From assembly GCF_016757215.1 (NCBI RefSeq), contig NZ_JAESIY010000006.1, positions 1 through 64,000 on the forward strand: a stretch of DNA of 64,000 nucleotides. Reading direction: 5' to 3'. The stretch is from Fulvivirga sediminis (GTDB taxonomy: Bacteria > Bacteroidota > Bacteroidia > Cytophagales > Cyclobacteriaceae). The notes under the pieces were generated by a model. The model was not told where the DNA came from. It did no database searches and worked only from the letters and a program-made list of their open reading frames with translations. Shown piece after piece: positions 1-8,733 of the stretch (positions are counted from its first letter, which is position 1; every line of letters begins with the position of its first letter). Made by a program: the position numbers and the translations under genes.

Positions 1-1979
1 ATAAACAAAACCAATCTAAATGTGCTTAATTTATTGTCCAGTTTTTTGTTGCAAATCCAATCTAATACTTTGGATACATAACCTTTATACACATAATATT
101 CTTGTTTACTAACTCCCCAAGCAATTCTAGAATCACTACCAGCATGAGAGATAGGATTATTATTACGTCGATCAAACAGATTCCTAATTTGTATAACTGT
201 GTTATTATCTAAATATATTGACTTCAAATATTGTTCTACATTACCTGCATTATAGTTTTTAATCTCACCTTTTTCACCTTCAGATACATAGCAAACAAAA
301 TGGATTTCATTTAACAAATGATTCAAGGATACGGAATAATAATTTTGCCTTTCTGCAAACACCCTTTGGCGAATTTGTTCCACAAAACTAGCATAGTTTA
401 TAATTTGCTTCATTTTCCTGAAATTAACACTATAATAGCCTGTATTAGCATTATCAGATACTTTCTTTGAACGTATAAATTCAAAAACAGGCCTAAATTT
501 TTCACTCTCTCCAAGCTTTTTGAATAACGCCCCTCTATTTGAAAATTTAGGTTGTGACAGCAAAACTAGTAATATCCATAAATCAAATGTTGTGAAAATG
601 CTTTTCGACAATAAGTGACTCTCAAGACTTTCCAGAGCCTCAGTGCAAGCAGATATCAAAATTATTAATGGCTGAGGATAAACATGTAAAAGTTCATAAT
701 TGAAATCCTTGAACTTTCTTTCAAGCTTTGGAATGTTATTTTGTATCAAATTCAAAACATGTTTATCATATACATATTTAAGAGTTTCTCTATCAAATTC
801 ATCCAAATTTTTGTGAAATTTACTGATGCCCTTTTGTTTTATATCATCAGTAACATTAAGTAATTTAGTAAACTGCTCTGAAGGCGACAGCCCCTTCTTT
901 AATTGAGCTTCAGGGTAATCTTCGGAAACCTTATTCATTAAACTCCGAAACCTATTTCTTTCATCTGCATTGCCAACTTCAAATACCTGTACCTTATTAT
1001 TAAATCTTAAATTTAATTCAGCGTGAAATTTATCTGCTATTTTATTTAATAATCTCTGAACAAATTGATATCTAAGTTCTTTATCAAATTTCAATTCAAA
1101 GTTAGGATAGTGCTTAAAGTCTAGAGAAACATAAATATCATCAACATATCTAACAATTCTATAGTCGACTTTTCTGAATCCTTCATTTAGCTCATTGATT
1201 ACATCTTCTATAATTAAATCACCAAAGGTTAAATACAAATATCCAATAAAGCCAGAAATAATATTATTATCTGACTGAGGAATATTGTCAATGCCGTCGC
1301 TTAAAAAGCGGTAATAAAATTCAATTTGCTCTTTAGTAGCTGAATCAAAATTATTCTTTTTTAAAACACTAGATTTAACATTAATTTCAATCAGATCAAG
1401 TAATTTTTTAATACTTATATTGTCATAGTAATCTTGAATATCTAACCTAATAATTATTTTGTCCTCAGGGTCTTCCGTTACTTCTTGTAACTCACTTTTA
1501 AATTCTTTATAACGAGAATAATATAGGGTTGTCTTCTCTTTAAGAACTAGTTTGTTTTTTTCAAACTTCAAGTCACCACCGTAAAAAGATTTTATCTTTT
1601 TACCCTTCTCCCCTGTTAAGAATTCATGTGTTACCCGCAGAATATAAAGTCCAAACGCATACATTAATTGCTGCATAGGGTAGCTGAAAAAGTAATAATT
1701 TCTTAAACCAGCGCCTATTTTAGGAATGGTATATTTATGCAAAAAAAACTCTCTTTCAAAACCATAAAATAGATTATTTGAGATACGTTCGTTATAATAA
1801 GCCTTAGATTTTAACCTTTCTGTTTTTCTTATTACCTGCTCAAAATAAAGAAAATTAAAAGTGTTATAAATTTTATAATCCTTCCTATCATTTATTTGAT
1901 AATCCAACAGATCCTTGGCAGACTTCCAAAGATCATAGGTCAAAAAATAACCAACTTGAGTTTCCTTTAGAGTAGACAT
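1..1979 (-). CDS. AbiA-like reverse transcriptase-HEPN protein (partial, runs off left edge)
   Basis: The gene starts with ATG at 1979 and is still open at base 1, so 659 codons are visible and the C-terminus is missing. A reverse transcriptase palm is clear: motif A RLDIQDYYDNIS with the first catalytic Asp at residue 180, a motif-B-like PQSDNNIISG at 234-243, and motif C YVDD at 278-281. The N-terminal 160 residues are aromatic-rich with no separate domain that I recognise. After a helical linker the visible C-terminal part contains RRNNNPISHAG, where Arg605 and His612 form the R-x6-H signature of HEPN ribonuclease-type domains. RT plus C-terminal HEPN is the architecture of AbiA in the UG/Abi group of defence RTs, which act in phage abortive infection. 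No maturase or integrase part and no group II intron is visible. The gene is more A/T-rich than its neighbours, which suggests transfer. AbiK-like or an unclassified UG RT are the alternatives. Confidence 0.78.
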   Translation of the reverse strand, partial: MSTLKETQVGYFLTYDLWKSAKDLLDYQINDRKDYKIYNTFNFLYFEQVIRKTERLKSKAYYNERISNNLFYGFEREFFLHKYTIPKIGAGLRNYYFFSYPMQQLMYAFGLYILRVTHEFLTGEKGKKIKSFYGGDLKFEKNKLVLKEKTTLYYSRYKEFKSELQEVTEDPEDKIIIRLDIQDYYDNISIKKLLDLIEINVKSSVLKKNNFDSATKEQIEFYYRFLSDGIDNIPQSDNNIISGFIGYLYLTFGDLIIEDVINELNEGFRKVDYRIVRYVDDIYVSLDFKHYPNFELKFDKELRYQFVQRLLNKIADKFHAELNLRFNNKVQVFEVGNADERNRFRSLMNKVSEDYPEAQLKKGLSPSEQFTKLLNVTDDIKQKGISKFHKNLDEFDRETLKYVYDKHVLNLIQNNIPKLERKFKDFNYELLHVYPQPLIILISACTEALESLESHLLSKSIFTTFDLWILLVLLSQPKFSNRGALFKKLGESEKFRPVFEFIRSKKVSDNANTGYYSVNFRKMKQIINYASFVEQIRQRVFAERQNYYSVSLNHLLNEIHFVCYVSEGEKGEIKNYNAGNVEQYLKSIYLDNNTVIQIRNLFDRRNNNPISHAGSDSRIAWGVSKQEYYVYKGYVSKVLDWICNKKLDNKLSTFRLVLF

Positions 1980-2091
1980 TTTGACTTCATAAAGATTCCA
2001 TATTCAATAAACGAATATAAATGACTCCAAACAATGAGTTCATACCTAAATTTATCTACTTTACTTAATGAATAAATTTCTTAACCACACA

Positions 2092-3630
2092 CTACCCTGC
2101 CCAACCATCTCTATCCAGACTTCGGTACTGAATAGCTTCGGCCAAGTGTTCAATTCTTATTTCATCAGTGCCTGCCAGGTCAGCTATGGTGCGAGACACT
2201 TTCAGGATACGATCATAGGCTCGGGCTGAGAGACCTAACTTTTCCATGGCGGTTTTTAATAGTGTACGGCCAGCTTCATTGATATCACATACCTCTTTTA
2301 CCATTTGAGAAGGCATCATGGCATTGCAATAGATAGCTGGTGTCTCCTTAAAGCGCTCTATCTGTTTATCTCGCGCTTGTATCACCCTATCTCTGATCTC
2401 TTCGCTGCTTTCAGTTTTTCTATTAGCCGTCATTTCATCAAATGATACCGGAGTCACTTCTACATGCAGATCAATCCTGTCTAGTAAAGGGCCGCTTACT
2501 TTGCTGAGATAGCGCTGCACCACACCAGGAGCACATACGCATTCCTTTTCAGGATGGTTATAATATCCACAAGGACATGGATTCATACTGGCTATCAGCA
2601 TAAAATTAGCGGGGTAGTCTAGCGAAATACGGGCTCGTGAAATGGTGACTCTACGCTCTTCCATAGGCTGACGCATTACCTCTAAAACAGTTCGCTTAAA
2701 TTCCGGCAATTCATCTAAGAACAATACTCCGTTATGAGCTAACGAAATTTCTCCAGGTTGTGGATTCCCTCCACCACCTACCAAAGCCACATCACTAATG
2801 GTGTGGTGAGGGGCACGATATGGCCTTGTTGATATAAGACTGGCCTTAGCTCCCAGCTTACCTGCTACAGAATGTATTTTAGTAGTTTCCAGTGCTTCCA
2901 CCAGAGACAAAGGAGGCAAAATGGATGACAACCGCTTGGCCAGCATGGTTTTTCCAGCCCCGGGAGGACCTATCATAATAGCATTATGGCCGCCAGCTGC
3001 GGCAATTTCCAATGCCCTTTTTATATTTTCCTGACCTTGAACATCTTTAAAGTCGAAATCATAGTTATTTAGCTCAGCCATAAACACATCTCTAGTGTCT
3101 ATTACTAAAGGCTCTATTTGCAGCTCACCCTCAAAAAAGTCGACTGCCTCTTTAATATTCTCTACTCCGATTATATCCAGATCATTAACAATGGCTGCTT
3201 CTCTGGCATTTTCTTTAGGCAGGATAAAGCCCTTAAATTTATTCTTTCGAGCTTCAATTGCTATAGGTAAAACCCCCTTAATAGGCCTCAGCTCACCATC
3301 TAATGACAGCTCTCCCATGATAACATATTGGGAAAGCTTTTCTGCCACGATCTGATCAGAAGCTTGTAAAATGCTTAACGCGATAGGCAAATCATAAGCA
3401 CTACCTTCCTTTTTAATGTCAGCAGGTGCCAAATTCACCACCACCTTTTGGCGAGGCATTCTAAATCTATGAAATTTCACCGCTGATTCTACGCGGTGCT
3501 CACTCTCTTTTACAGCACTGTCAGGCAGGCCACTCATAAAAAACTTGGTACCCTGCCCCACATTTACTTCTATGGTAATAATTTTTGCATCAACTCCGTA
3601 AACTGCCGCTCCAAAAGTCTTTGCTAGCAT
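2092..3630 (-). CDS. yifB: YifB/ComM family Mg-chelatase-like AAA+ ATPase
   Basis: 512 residues, full length for the family. Order of parts: an N-terminal ribosomal S5 domain 2-like fold (about 1-180, typical start MLAKTFGAAVYGVDA), then an Mg-chelatase AAA+ core with Walker A GPPGAGKT at 221-228 and Walker B VLFLDE at 302-307, a cysteine cluster CPCG at 352-355 with CVC at 364-366, the DRIDLHV sensor region at 385-391 and a C-terminal Mg-chelatase lid domain. In other bacteria ComM is a hexameric helicase that promotes branch migration during integration of transforming DNA; in non-competent species its role is unclear. It is the last gene of a minus-strand group with gmhA directly upstream (2-nt gap). 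No convincing hairpin terminator is visible between its stop and the RT gene. Confidence 0.93.
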   Translation of the reverse strand: MLAKTFGAAVYGVDAKIITIEVNVGQGTKFFMSGLPDSAVKESEHRVESAVKFHRFRMPRQKVVVNLAPADIKKEGSAYDLPIALSILQASDQIVAEKLSQYVIMGELSLDGELRPIKGVLPIAIEARKNKFKGFILPKENAREAAIVNDLDIIGVENIKEAVDFFEGELQIEPLVIDTRDVFMAELNNYDFDFKDVQGQENIKRALEIAAAGGHNAIMIGPPGAGKTMLAKRLSSILPPLSLVEALETTKIHSVAGKLGAKASLISTRPYRAPHHTISDVALVGGGGNPQPGEISLAHNGVLFLDELPEFKRTVLEVMRQPMEERRVTISRARISLDYPANFMLIASMNPCPCGYYNHPEKECVCAPGVVQRYLSKVSGPLLDRIDLHVEVTPVSFDEMTANRKTESSEEIRDRVIQARDKQIERFKETPAIYCNAMMPSQMVKEVCDINEAGRTLLKTAMEKLGLSARAYDRILKVSRTIADLAGTDEIRIEHLAEAIQYRSLDRDGWAG

Positions 3631-3632
3631 AA

Positions 3633-4208
3633 TTACACCATTTTTTCAATGAGCATGATAAGAATATGTATTACTTTGATGTGTACTTCCTGGATTCTAT
3701 CCGCATAGCCATAATGGGGCACACGAATTTCCAGATCAGCCATTTCACCCAGTTCGCCTCCGCCGTTACCAGTAAGCGCTACTACTTTTACGCCATTAGC
3801 TCTGGCCACACGTGCTGCTTCTATAATATTTCGGGAATTACCGCTAGTACTTATCGCTAAAAGCACATCATTTTCTGTTCCTAAAGCCTCTACAAAACGT
3901 GAAAACACTTTATCATATCCATAATCATTACCTACGCAGGTAATATGACTGGAATCTGAAATTGCCACTGCAGGCAAGGGTTTTCTTTCATCACGAAACC
4001 TGCCGGTGAGCTCTTCAGCAAAATGCATTGCATCACAATGGGAACCTCCATTACCGCAAGATATGGCCTTGCCCCCTTTCTTAAAGCTTTCTACAAACAA
4101 GTTAGCCGCACTTTCAATCTTTTGAATATTGGTAGTGTCTGTTAAAAAATCATCCAACACATCAGAAGCCTGCAATAGCTCCTGCTTTATCAACTGTAAG
4201 TTACTCAT
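3633..4208 (-). CDS. gmhA: D-sedoheptulose 7-phosphate isomerase (SIS domain)
   Basis: 191 residues, essentially the length of E. coli GmhA. The enzyme converts sedoheptulose 7-phosphate to D-glycero-D-manno-heptose 7-phosphate, the first step of heptose supply for lipopolysaccharide core. Visible family features are the phosphosugar-binding loop [16 protein letters not shown] at 51-66, with His62 and Glu66 in the metal and catalytic positions, the STSGNS loop at 120-125, and the C-terminal [14 protein letters not shown] at 171-184, whose His181 corresponds to the conserved metal-binding His of the E. coli enzyme. It is soluble and cytoplasmic. It sits between a small membrane protein and yifB with gaps of 6 and 2 nt, so it is probably cotranscribed with both. 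The other heptose-pathway genes (hldE, gmhB) are not in the window. Confidence 0.92.
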   Translation of the reverse strand: MSNLQLIKQELLQASDVLDDFLTDTTNIQKIESAANLFVESFKKGGKAISCGNGGSHCDAMHFAEELTGRFRDERKPLPAVAISDSSHITCVGNDYGYDKVFSRFVEALGTENDVLLAISTSGNSRNIIEAARVARANGVKVVALTGNGGGELGEMADLEIRVPHYGYADRIQEVHIKVIHILIMLIEKMV

Positions 4209-4214
4209 AAATAA

Positions 4215-4565
4215 TTATTGGTCTGTCTCTTCCTCTTTTTTACCTTCTACGGCAGTATTAGCAGTTCTTTGAGTACCACTTACTGACTGCAAATCAAACA
4301 TTTTTGCTTTAAGTGAATTAATTTCATGTTCCAGTCTTTCTTTCTCTTTTTTATGTGATCTGACCTCCATGGTTATCAGCACCACATCTATAAAAAACAA
4401 TATCAGACCTAAAATGGTAACATAAATCATGAGATCCATATGTCCTTTCAATTTAAAAAGAAACTGTAGGTCCTCAGACATATAGTTTACATAGATTGAG
4501 GCTAGTAAAAGAGAAACATGGAATAAAAAATAGATTAGATAAAATATAGACTTTGGCTTCTTCAT
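4215..4565 (-). CDS. small two-TM protein with C-terminal coiled coil, function unknown
   Basis: 116 residues. I do not recognise a named family. Two hydrophobic helices are visible (about 8-26 and 45-66), followed by a charged heptad-like stretch from residue 69 to about 92 (HKKEKERLEHEINSLKAKM), which reads as a short coiled coil, and a polar, acidic tail ending EEETDQ. The layout predicts an inner-membrane hairpin with the coiled coil in the cytoplasm. The stop lies 6 nt before gmhA, so the two are likely cotranscribed. There is no cysteine or lipobox. The role is unknown; the shape resembles LapA-like scaffold proteins, but I see no specific motif for that. Confidence 0.7.
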   Translation of the reverse strand: MKKPKSIFYLIYFLFHVSLLLASIYVNYMSEDLQFLFKLKGHMDLMIYVTILGLILFFIDVVLITMEVRSHKKEKERLEHEINSLKAKMFDLQSVSGTQRTANTAVEGKKEEETDQ

Positions 4566-4636
4566 AAATTAATACATTGAAAGAGGGCAAATTATAGAAT
4601 AATTACTTCCGTTAAAATTAAAAATACAAAAATTAA

Positions 4637-6460
4637 TCAAGTATTCTGCATCAGATTTAGCTTTTTATACATGCCTTCCTGGCTCAATAATTCGGTATGA
4701 GAACCGCGTTCTATCACCTTTCCGTCCTGTATAACTACTATTTCGTCAGCATACTGTATGGTACTTAATCTGTGTGCTATTACCAGTGATGTTCTGTTTT
4801 TCATAAGGTTAGAAAGAGCATCCTGTACCAGCCTTTCAGATTCTGAATCCAGCGCAGAAGTGGCTTCATCCAAAATCAATATCGGCGGATTTTTCAATAC
4901 AGCGCGCGCTATGCTTATTCTCTGCCTTTGCCCACCGGAAAGCTTCATACCTCTATCTCCAATATTGGTATCATAGCCGTTTTCCATTCCCTCTATAAAA
5001 TCATGTGCATTAGCAATTTTCGCAGCCTGTATTACATCTTCACGCTTGGCTCCTTCTATACCAAAAGCAATATTGTTAAAAATAGTGTCATTAAAAAGTA
5101 TAGATTCCTGAGTAACAATACCCATATGCTTTCTGATAGAATCAATGTCATAGTCTCTCAAATCTTCACCATCAATTTTAATGCCCCCTCCTGTAGGGTC
5201 ATAAAAGCGCGGGATTAAATCAGCCAGTGTAGACTTACCTCCACCTGAAGGACCAACCAAAGCCACCATTTTACCTTTAGGTATAGTGAGATTAATATCA
5301 CTCAGAACCTTTTCTTTCTCATAAGCAAAATCTACATGCTCAAAAGTAAGTTCCTTTTCAAAAGCAGGCAAAACCTTGGCATTAGGCTTATTTGTAATGG
5401 CTGGCTTAGTATCTATAACGCTAAATATTCTATCCGCTGCCACCAGGCCTTTAGGCACTGTGGATATTCCTTGAGAAAATGCTTTAGCAGGTGAAATGAT
5501 TTGAGAGAAAATAGCCAGATAAGCTATAAATTGGCTAGCATTCAATGAAGCATCGTTTTCCAGTACTAAGCTACCTCCATAGTAAAGGATAATGGTAACT
5601 ATACCTACTCCCAATACTTCAGAGATAGGTGATCCCATCTCTTTTCTATGAGCATAAGAAAGGTTTACTTTTTTAAAGAAGTCTGTTTCATCATCCATCT
5701 TCTTTCTCACATAATTCAAAGCATTAAATGCCTTCACTATGCGTATACCTCCTAGTGTTTCATCCAAAATATTCACTATTCGGCCTAAAGATTCCTGACT
5801 TTGAACGGCTTTTCTTTTCAGTTTTTTCACCACATACCCCAATACACCGCCTGATATAGGCAATATTAATATAGTGAATAAAGTAAGCTTATATGAAATA
5901 GCGAAAAGTGTAACAAAGTAAAATATTACCTGAATCGGCTCCCTTAATAATGATTTAGGACTATTAAGCACTGAGTTTTCCACCTCCTGCACATCATTGG
6001 TGATTCGAGACATCAAATCACCCTTTCTTTCATTAGAGAAAAAGCCTAGATGCATGATGGACACTTTATTATAAATGGACATCCGTAAATTCTTGATCAC
6101 ATCTAACCTTACTCTGGCACTAACAATAGCGGCCAAATACCTAAACACATTAGTCATCAATACAGATACTACCACTATCAGACACACAAACATGAGTGCC
6201 TCTTTTTTACCCTCATTCTCTACTATGGTAGTAAAGTAGTAGTTAAAATAATCTGTAGCGTAATCTAACGACAGTGAAAACTCAGTAGGCTTTTCAAATT
6301 GCTTGGCGGTGTCCTGCCCAAATAGCACATTGAGTAAAGGAATCAGCATCGCAAAATTCACTACACTGAAAGCCGCACTAAGAAATATATATAATACATA
6401 TTGAGGAAATAGCACTTTTAAATGGTGTGCATACCTAAATACTCTAAAGAACAGTTTCAT
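4637..6460 (-). CDS. MsbA-like ABC exporter (fused permease and ATPase)
   Basis: 607 residues, a half-transporter that would work as a homodimer in the inner membrane. The N-terminal ABC exporter membrane domain has about six helices (to about residue 330), with the first helix at 20-45 and further pairs near 90-115, 175-205 and 283-330. The nucleotide-binding domain carries Walker A GPSGGGKS at 403-410, a Q-loop Gln at 451, the ABC signature LSGGQ at 507-511, Walker B LILDE at 528-532 and the H-loop His at 563. Lipid A flippase MsbA is the best-known relative, but Bacteroidota carry many lipid or peptide exporters with this layout, so the substrate is not assigned. It has 51 nt upstream to the next gene and 71 nt downstream, so it may be transcribed on its own. 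Confidence 0.9.
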   Translation of the reverse strand: MKLFFRVFRYAHHLKVLFPQYVLYIFLSAAFSVVNFAMLIPLLNVLFGQDTAKQFEKPTEFSLSLDYATDYFNYYFTTIVENEGKKEALMFVCLIVVVSVLMTNVFRYLAAIVSARVRLDVIKNLRMSIYNKVSIMHLGFFSNERKGDLMSRITNDVQEVENSVLNSPKSLLREPIQVIFYFVTLFAISYKLTLFTILILPISGGVLGYVVKKLKRKAVQSQESLGRIVNILDETLGGIRIVKAFNALNYVRKKMDDETDFFKKVNLSYAHRKEMGSPISEVLGVGIVTIILYYGGSLVLENDASLNASQFIAYLAIFSQIISPAKAFSQGISTVPKGLVAADRIFSVIDTKPAITNKPNAKVLPAFEKELTFEHVDFAYEKEKVLSDINLTIPKGKMVALVGPSGGGKSTLADLIPRFYDPTGGGIKIDGEDLRDYDIDSIRKHMGIVTQESILFNDTIFNNIAFGIEGAKREDVIQAAKIANAHDFIEGMENGYDTNIGDRGMKLSGGQRQRISIARAVLKNPPILILDEATSALDSESERLVQDALSNLMKNRTSLVIAHRLSTIQYADEIVVIQDGKVIERGSHTELLSQEGMYKKLNLMQNT

Positions 6461-6511
6461 AACTTTTATTAACCCATTAACCCTACAATCTGCGAATTTA
6501 CCCGTTTCAAA

Positions 6512-8203
6512 TTAAAACTCGTGGTACCTGTGAGGAATATTCCACCGAAGTGCCAAAGAGGTGTAATTAGTATTTTCATCTAAACTCTCCTGATCACTCT
6601 TAAGATCTCGGTAAATATGGGTAAGATCTACGAACAAATTATGCTTAAACTGATAAGAGAGGGCTAAACTACCATACATAAGTGTAGTACCTACTCCTTG
6701 CCCAATCTCATTATTTTCATTCTGCTCTCGTGTCTGATTTTTTAATAAAATATTTCCTCCCCAGTTCTGATCTTCACCATCAGTGCCATATTCAGCTCTG
6801 ATGAGTTTGGCGGTAACTTGCAACCTACCCATGGGCTGATATCTCAATATACCAACCACTTCATTAAAATTGGCTCCCAACGGATGGGCTAATGACTGCT
6901 GATAATGTGAATAACTACCAAAATCAGTATCATGGCTATAGATATACGGTCTGGCAATATTGGTTTCCACCTGCAAATCAAGATTATCTATACCTAATGC
7001 GTTTACATACTCAGCTCCTAGTTGTAAAGAATATTTATTTCCCCACCATCCACTACCAGATTTGAAGTTTTCCAGCACAAATTCATCTAATACAAACTGA
7101 CCATAAAGAGATACTTTCTTAACAGGAAACCATTTGAAATCTGCTCCTAATAGCACGTTATCAGAGCTTCCATTTTGCTGTTCTACTGCTCTGTAAAAAA
7201 TGATAGGATTAAGGTATTTAAGCTCATAACTATTATTTCCAGTTGAATCAGCATTACTAAAAACAACTGCCTCAAAAACGCCTACATTGAGTTTCTTTCC
7301 TATATTTAAACTCAAATGATGAAGAGACATGAATTTCTTATCATAGTTTCTGCTACCAGTAAGTCCGGTACTATTACCTTCTACATTGGCAGTCATCTCA
7401 GTAAAAAGATTGGTATAGTTCAGCTTCCATACTTTTGTCTGCATTTTCAGGAACAAGTACCCTGGCGCATAATCAGACAGAATTAAAGATCGGTAGCCGT
7501 TTCCTACTTTGAAGCGATCATGACCAAACTGCAGGTTAATATGCTTAGTAGCATTAAAAGTTATATACCCCCGAGCTGTTAAAAAATCTACTCCACTATC
7601 CTTATACCCCTTCCAAAACCCTTCATGAGGAACGACTATATTCTGACGAATATCAGACATTACATATTCAGGGAAAATAGCTTGATTTTCGCCTATAAAA
7701 GAGTAGAACCCGACCTTTTCATCAATCATACCTCTTACTTCAACACCGCGGGTATTAATATAAGTCCTTTGACTTGAAGCTGACTCCACACCTCCCAATA
7801 AGTAAAGAACTGGATTAACATGAAGATCAAAGTCCTTCTCTTTTACGTGATACAGGTCTGATTTTGATCTATAAAAATGCTTAAGAATAGGTTTTCTACT
7901 TATGTTATTAGAACTATCCCCGTACTCCCAGTTATCATTACTCAGGTATTCAAGATTAAAAGCATCACTTTTACTCCAATTATGATCTTCTAGCTTTAAA
8001 GAATCCACAAACTTCGCCACGTCAGCCCTTTCATAGCCTTTCCATGAAGTAAAAAAGCCCGGATATAGCTCACCCCCCAATATTTCATACCTATCTACAG
8101 TATGATAATAATCGGAATTCAACGGTACCAAAGCACTCTGAGCTTGTGAATAGAGCGGAAGCAACACCGCGATTAGAAGAAAAACACTCTTTAAATCTCT
8201 CAT
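6512..8203 (-). CDS. outer-membrane beta-barrel protein of Wzi/RemB type
   Basis: 563 residues with a Sec signal peptide (about 1-22, ending SQAQ). The remainder is rich in alternating aromatic and polar strands and ends in a C-terminal strand typical of outer-membrane barrels (LALRWNIPHRYHEF). The segments SLHHLSLNIG, LNPIIFYRAVEQQNGSSDN and VSLYGQFVLDEF resemble the capsule-assembly Wzi barrel and the related Bacteroidota RemB proteins associated with gliding and surface polysaccharide. Function is therefore inferred as binding or exporting surface sugar at the outer membrane. It lies directly upstream of the ABC exporter on the same strand and is divergent from rpmE2. It could also be an unrelated 16-18-strand porin, since barrel families are hard to separate by eye. 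Confidence 0.65.
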   Translation of the reverse strand: MRDLKSVFLLIAVLLPLYSQAQSALVPLNSDYYHTVDRYEILGGELYPGFFTSWKGYERADVAKFVDSLKLEDHNWSKSDAFNLEYLSNDNWEYGDSSNNISRKPILKHFYRSKSDLYHVKEKDFDLHVNPVLYLLGGVESASSQRTYINTRGVEVRGMIDEKVGFYSFIGENQAIFPEYVMSDIRQNIVVPHEGFWKGYKDSGVDFLTARGYITFNATKHINLQFGHDRFKVGNGYRSLILSDYAPGYLFLKMQTKVWKLNYTNLFTEMTANVEGNSTGLTGSRNYDKKFMSLHHLSLNIGKKLNVGVFEAVVFSNADSTGNNSYELKYLNPIIFYRAVEQQNGSSDNVLLGADFKWFPVKKVSLYGQFVLDEFVLENFKSGSGWWGNKYSLQLGAEYVNALGIDNLDLQVETNIARPYIYSHDTDFGSYSHYQQSLAHPLGANFNEVVGILRYQPMGRLQVTAKLIRAEYGTDGEDQNWGGNILLKNQTREQNENNEIGQGVGTTLMYGSLALSYQFKHNLFVDLTHIYRDLKSDQESLDENTNYTSLALRWNIPHRYHEF

Positions 8204-8340
8204 AATAAAAAAATGGGCCTTTATTCTGACCTTCTATATAAAAGTGCAAAATAATGGAATTTTTATATTTACCTTTACATTACCAAAACTTAATAATTAC
8301 AATTAATAAAAGAGGTTCAAATAAATAAAGGCGAAAGCCC

Positions 8341-8370
8341 TTGCACTTATAATTAAAATGAGTAATTTTG
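8341..8370 (+). promoter_or_regulatory. Bacteroidota-type promoter of rpmE2
   Basis: TTG at 8341-8343, exactly 19 nt of spacer, then TAATTTTG at 8363-8370. This fits the Bacteroidota housekeeping consensus (TTTG or TTG, about 19 nt, TAnnTTTG). The start codon of rpmE2 lies 40 nt beyond the -7 element, leaving a leader of roughly 32 nt. Confidence 0.75.
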
Positions 8371-8409
8371 TGCCTCTTTTGGGAAGAACGATAAGAAAAG
8401 GTATATAAA

Positions 8410-8655
8410 ATGAAAAACGACATACATCCTGAGTACAGAGAGGTAGTTTTCTACGACACATCAAGTGACTATAAGTTCTTGACTAAATCTACCATGTCAT
8501 CAAGCGAAACCATTAAATGGGACGATGGAACCGAGTACCCTCTAATTAAGGTGGAGGTTAGTTCAGCTTCACACCCTTTCTACACTGGTAAAAAACTATT
8601 TGTGGATACAGCGGGTAGAGTTGAAAAATTCAACAAAAAATACAAAAAGAAGTAA
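8410..8655 (+). CDS. rpmE2: 50S ribosomal protein L31 type B
   Basis: 81 residues, beginning [19 protein letters not shown], the recognisable type B L31 start. The CxxC zinc ligands of type A L31 are absent, which is the definition of the zinc-independent type B form and not damage. L31 sits in the large subunit near the central protuberance and bridges to the small subunit. The gene has its own promoter just upstream and a strong hairpin terminator 27 nt after its stop, so it is probably monocistronic. In many bacteria the type B copy is induced under zinc limitation (Zur); here I see no obvious Zur box, and it may be the only L31. Confidence 0.96.
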   Translation: MKNDIHPEYREVVFYDTSSDYKFLTKSTMSSSETIKWDDGTEYPLIKVEVSSASHPFYTGKKLFVDTAGRVEKFNKKYKKK

Positions 8656-8681
8656 TTCTTTAAGCATAACATTTATCATAT

Positions 8682-8721
8682 AAAAAAGTCTTCAGGGTGA
8701 ATTTATCCTGAAGACTTTTTT
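8682..8721 (+). terminator. intrinsic terminator after rpmE2
   Basis: A perfect 15-bp stem: AAAAAAGTCTTCAGG at 8682-8696 pairs with CCTGAAGACTTTTTT at 8707-8721, with a 10-nt loop and a T-run at the 3' side. The A-run on the 5' side would let it act in both directions. The next gene starts only 13 nt later, so its promoter must lie within or upstream of the hairpin, or it depends on read-through. Confidence 0.9.
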
Positions 8722-8733
8722 ATTTTTGCAATC

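Noticed and set aside
2041-2091. AT-only inverted repeat after yifB as terminator
   Set aside because: The arms AAATTTAT and ATAAATTT enclose a long loop, contain no GC pairs and lack a following T-run.
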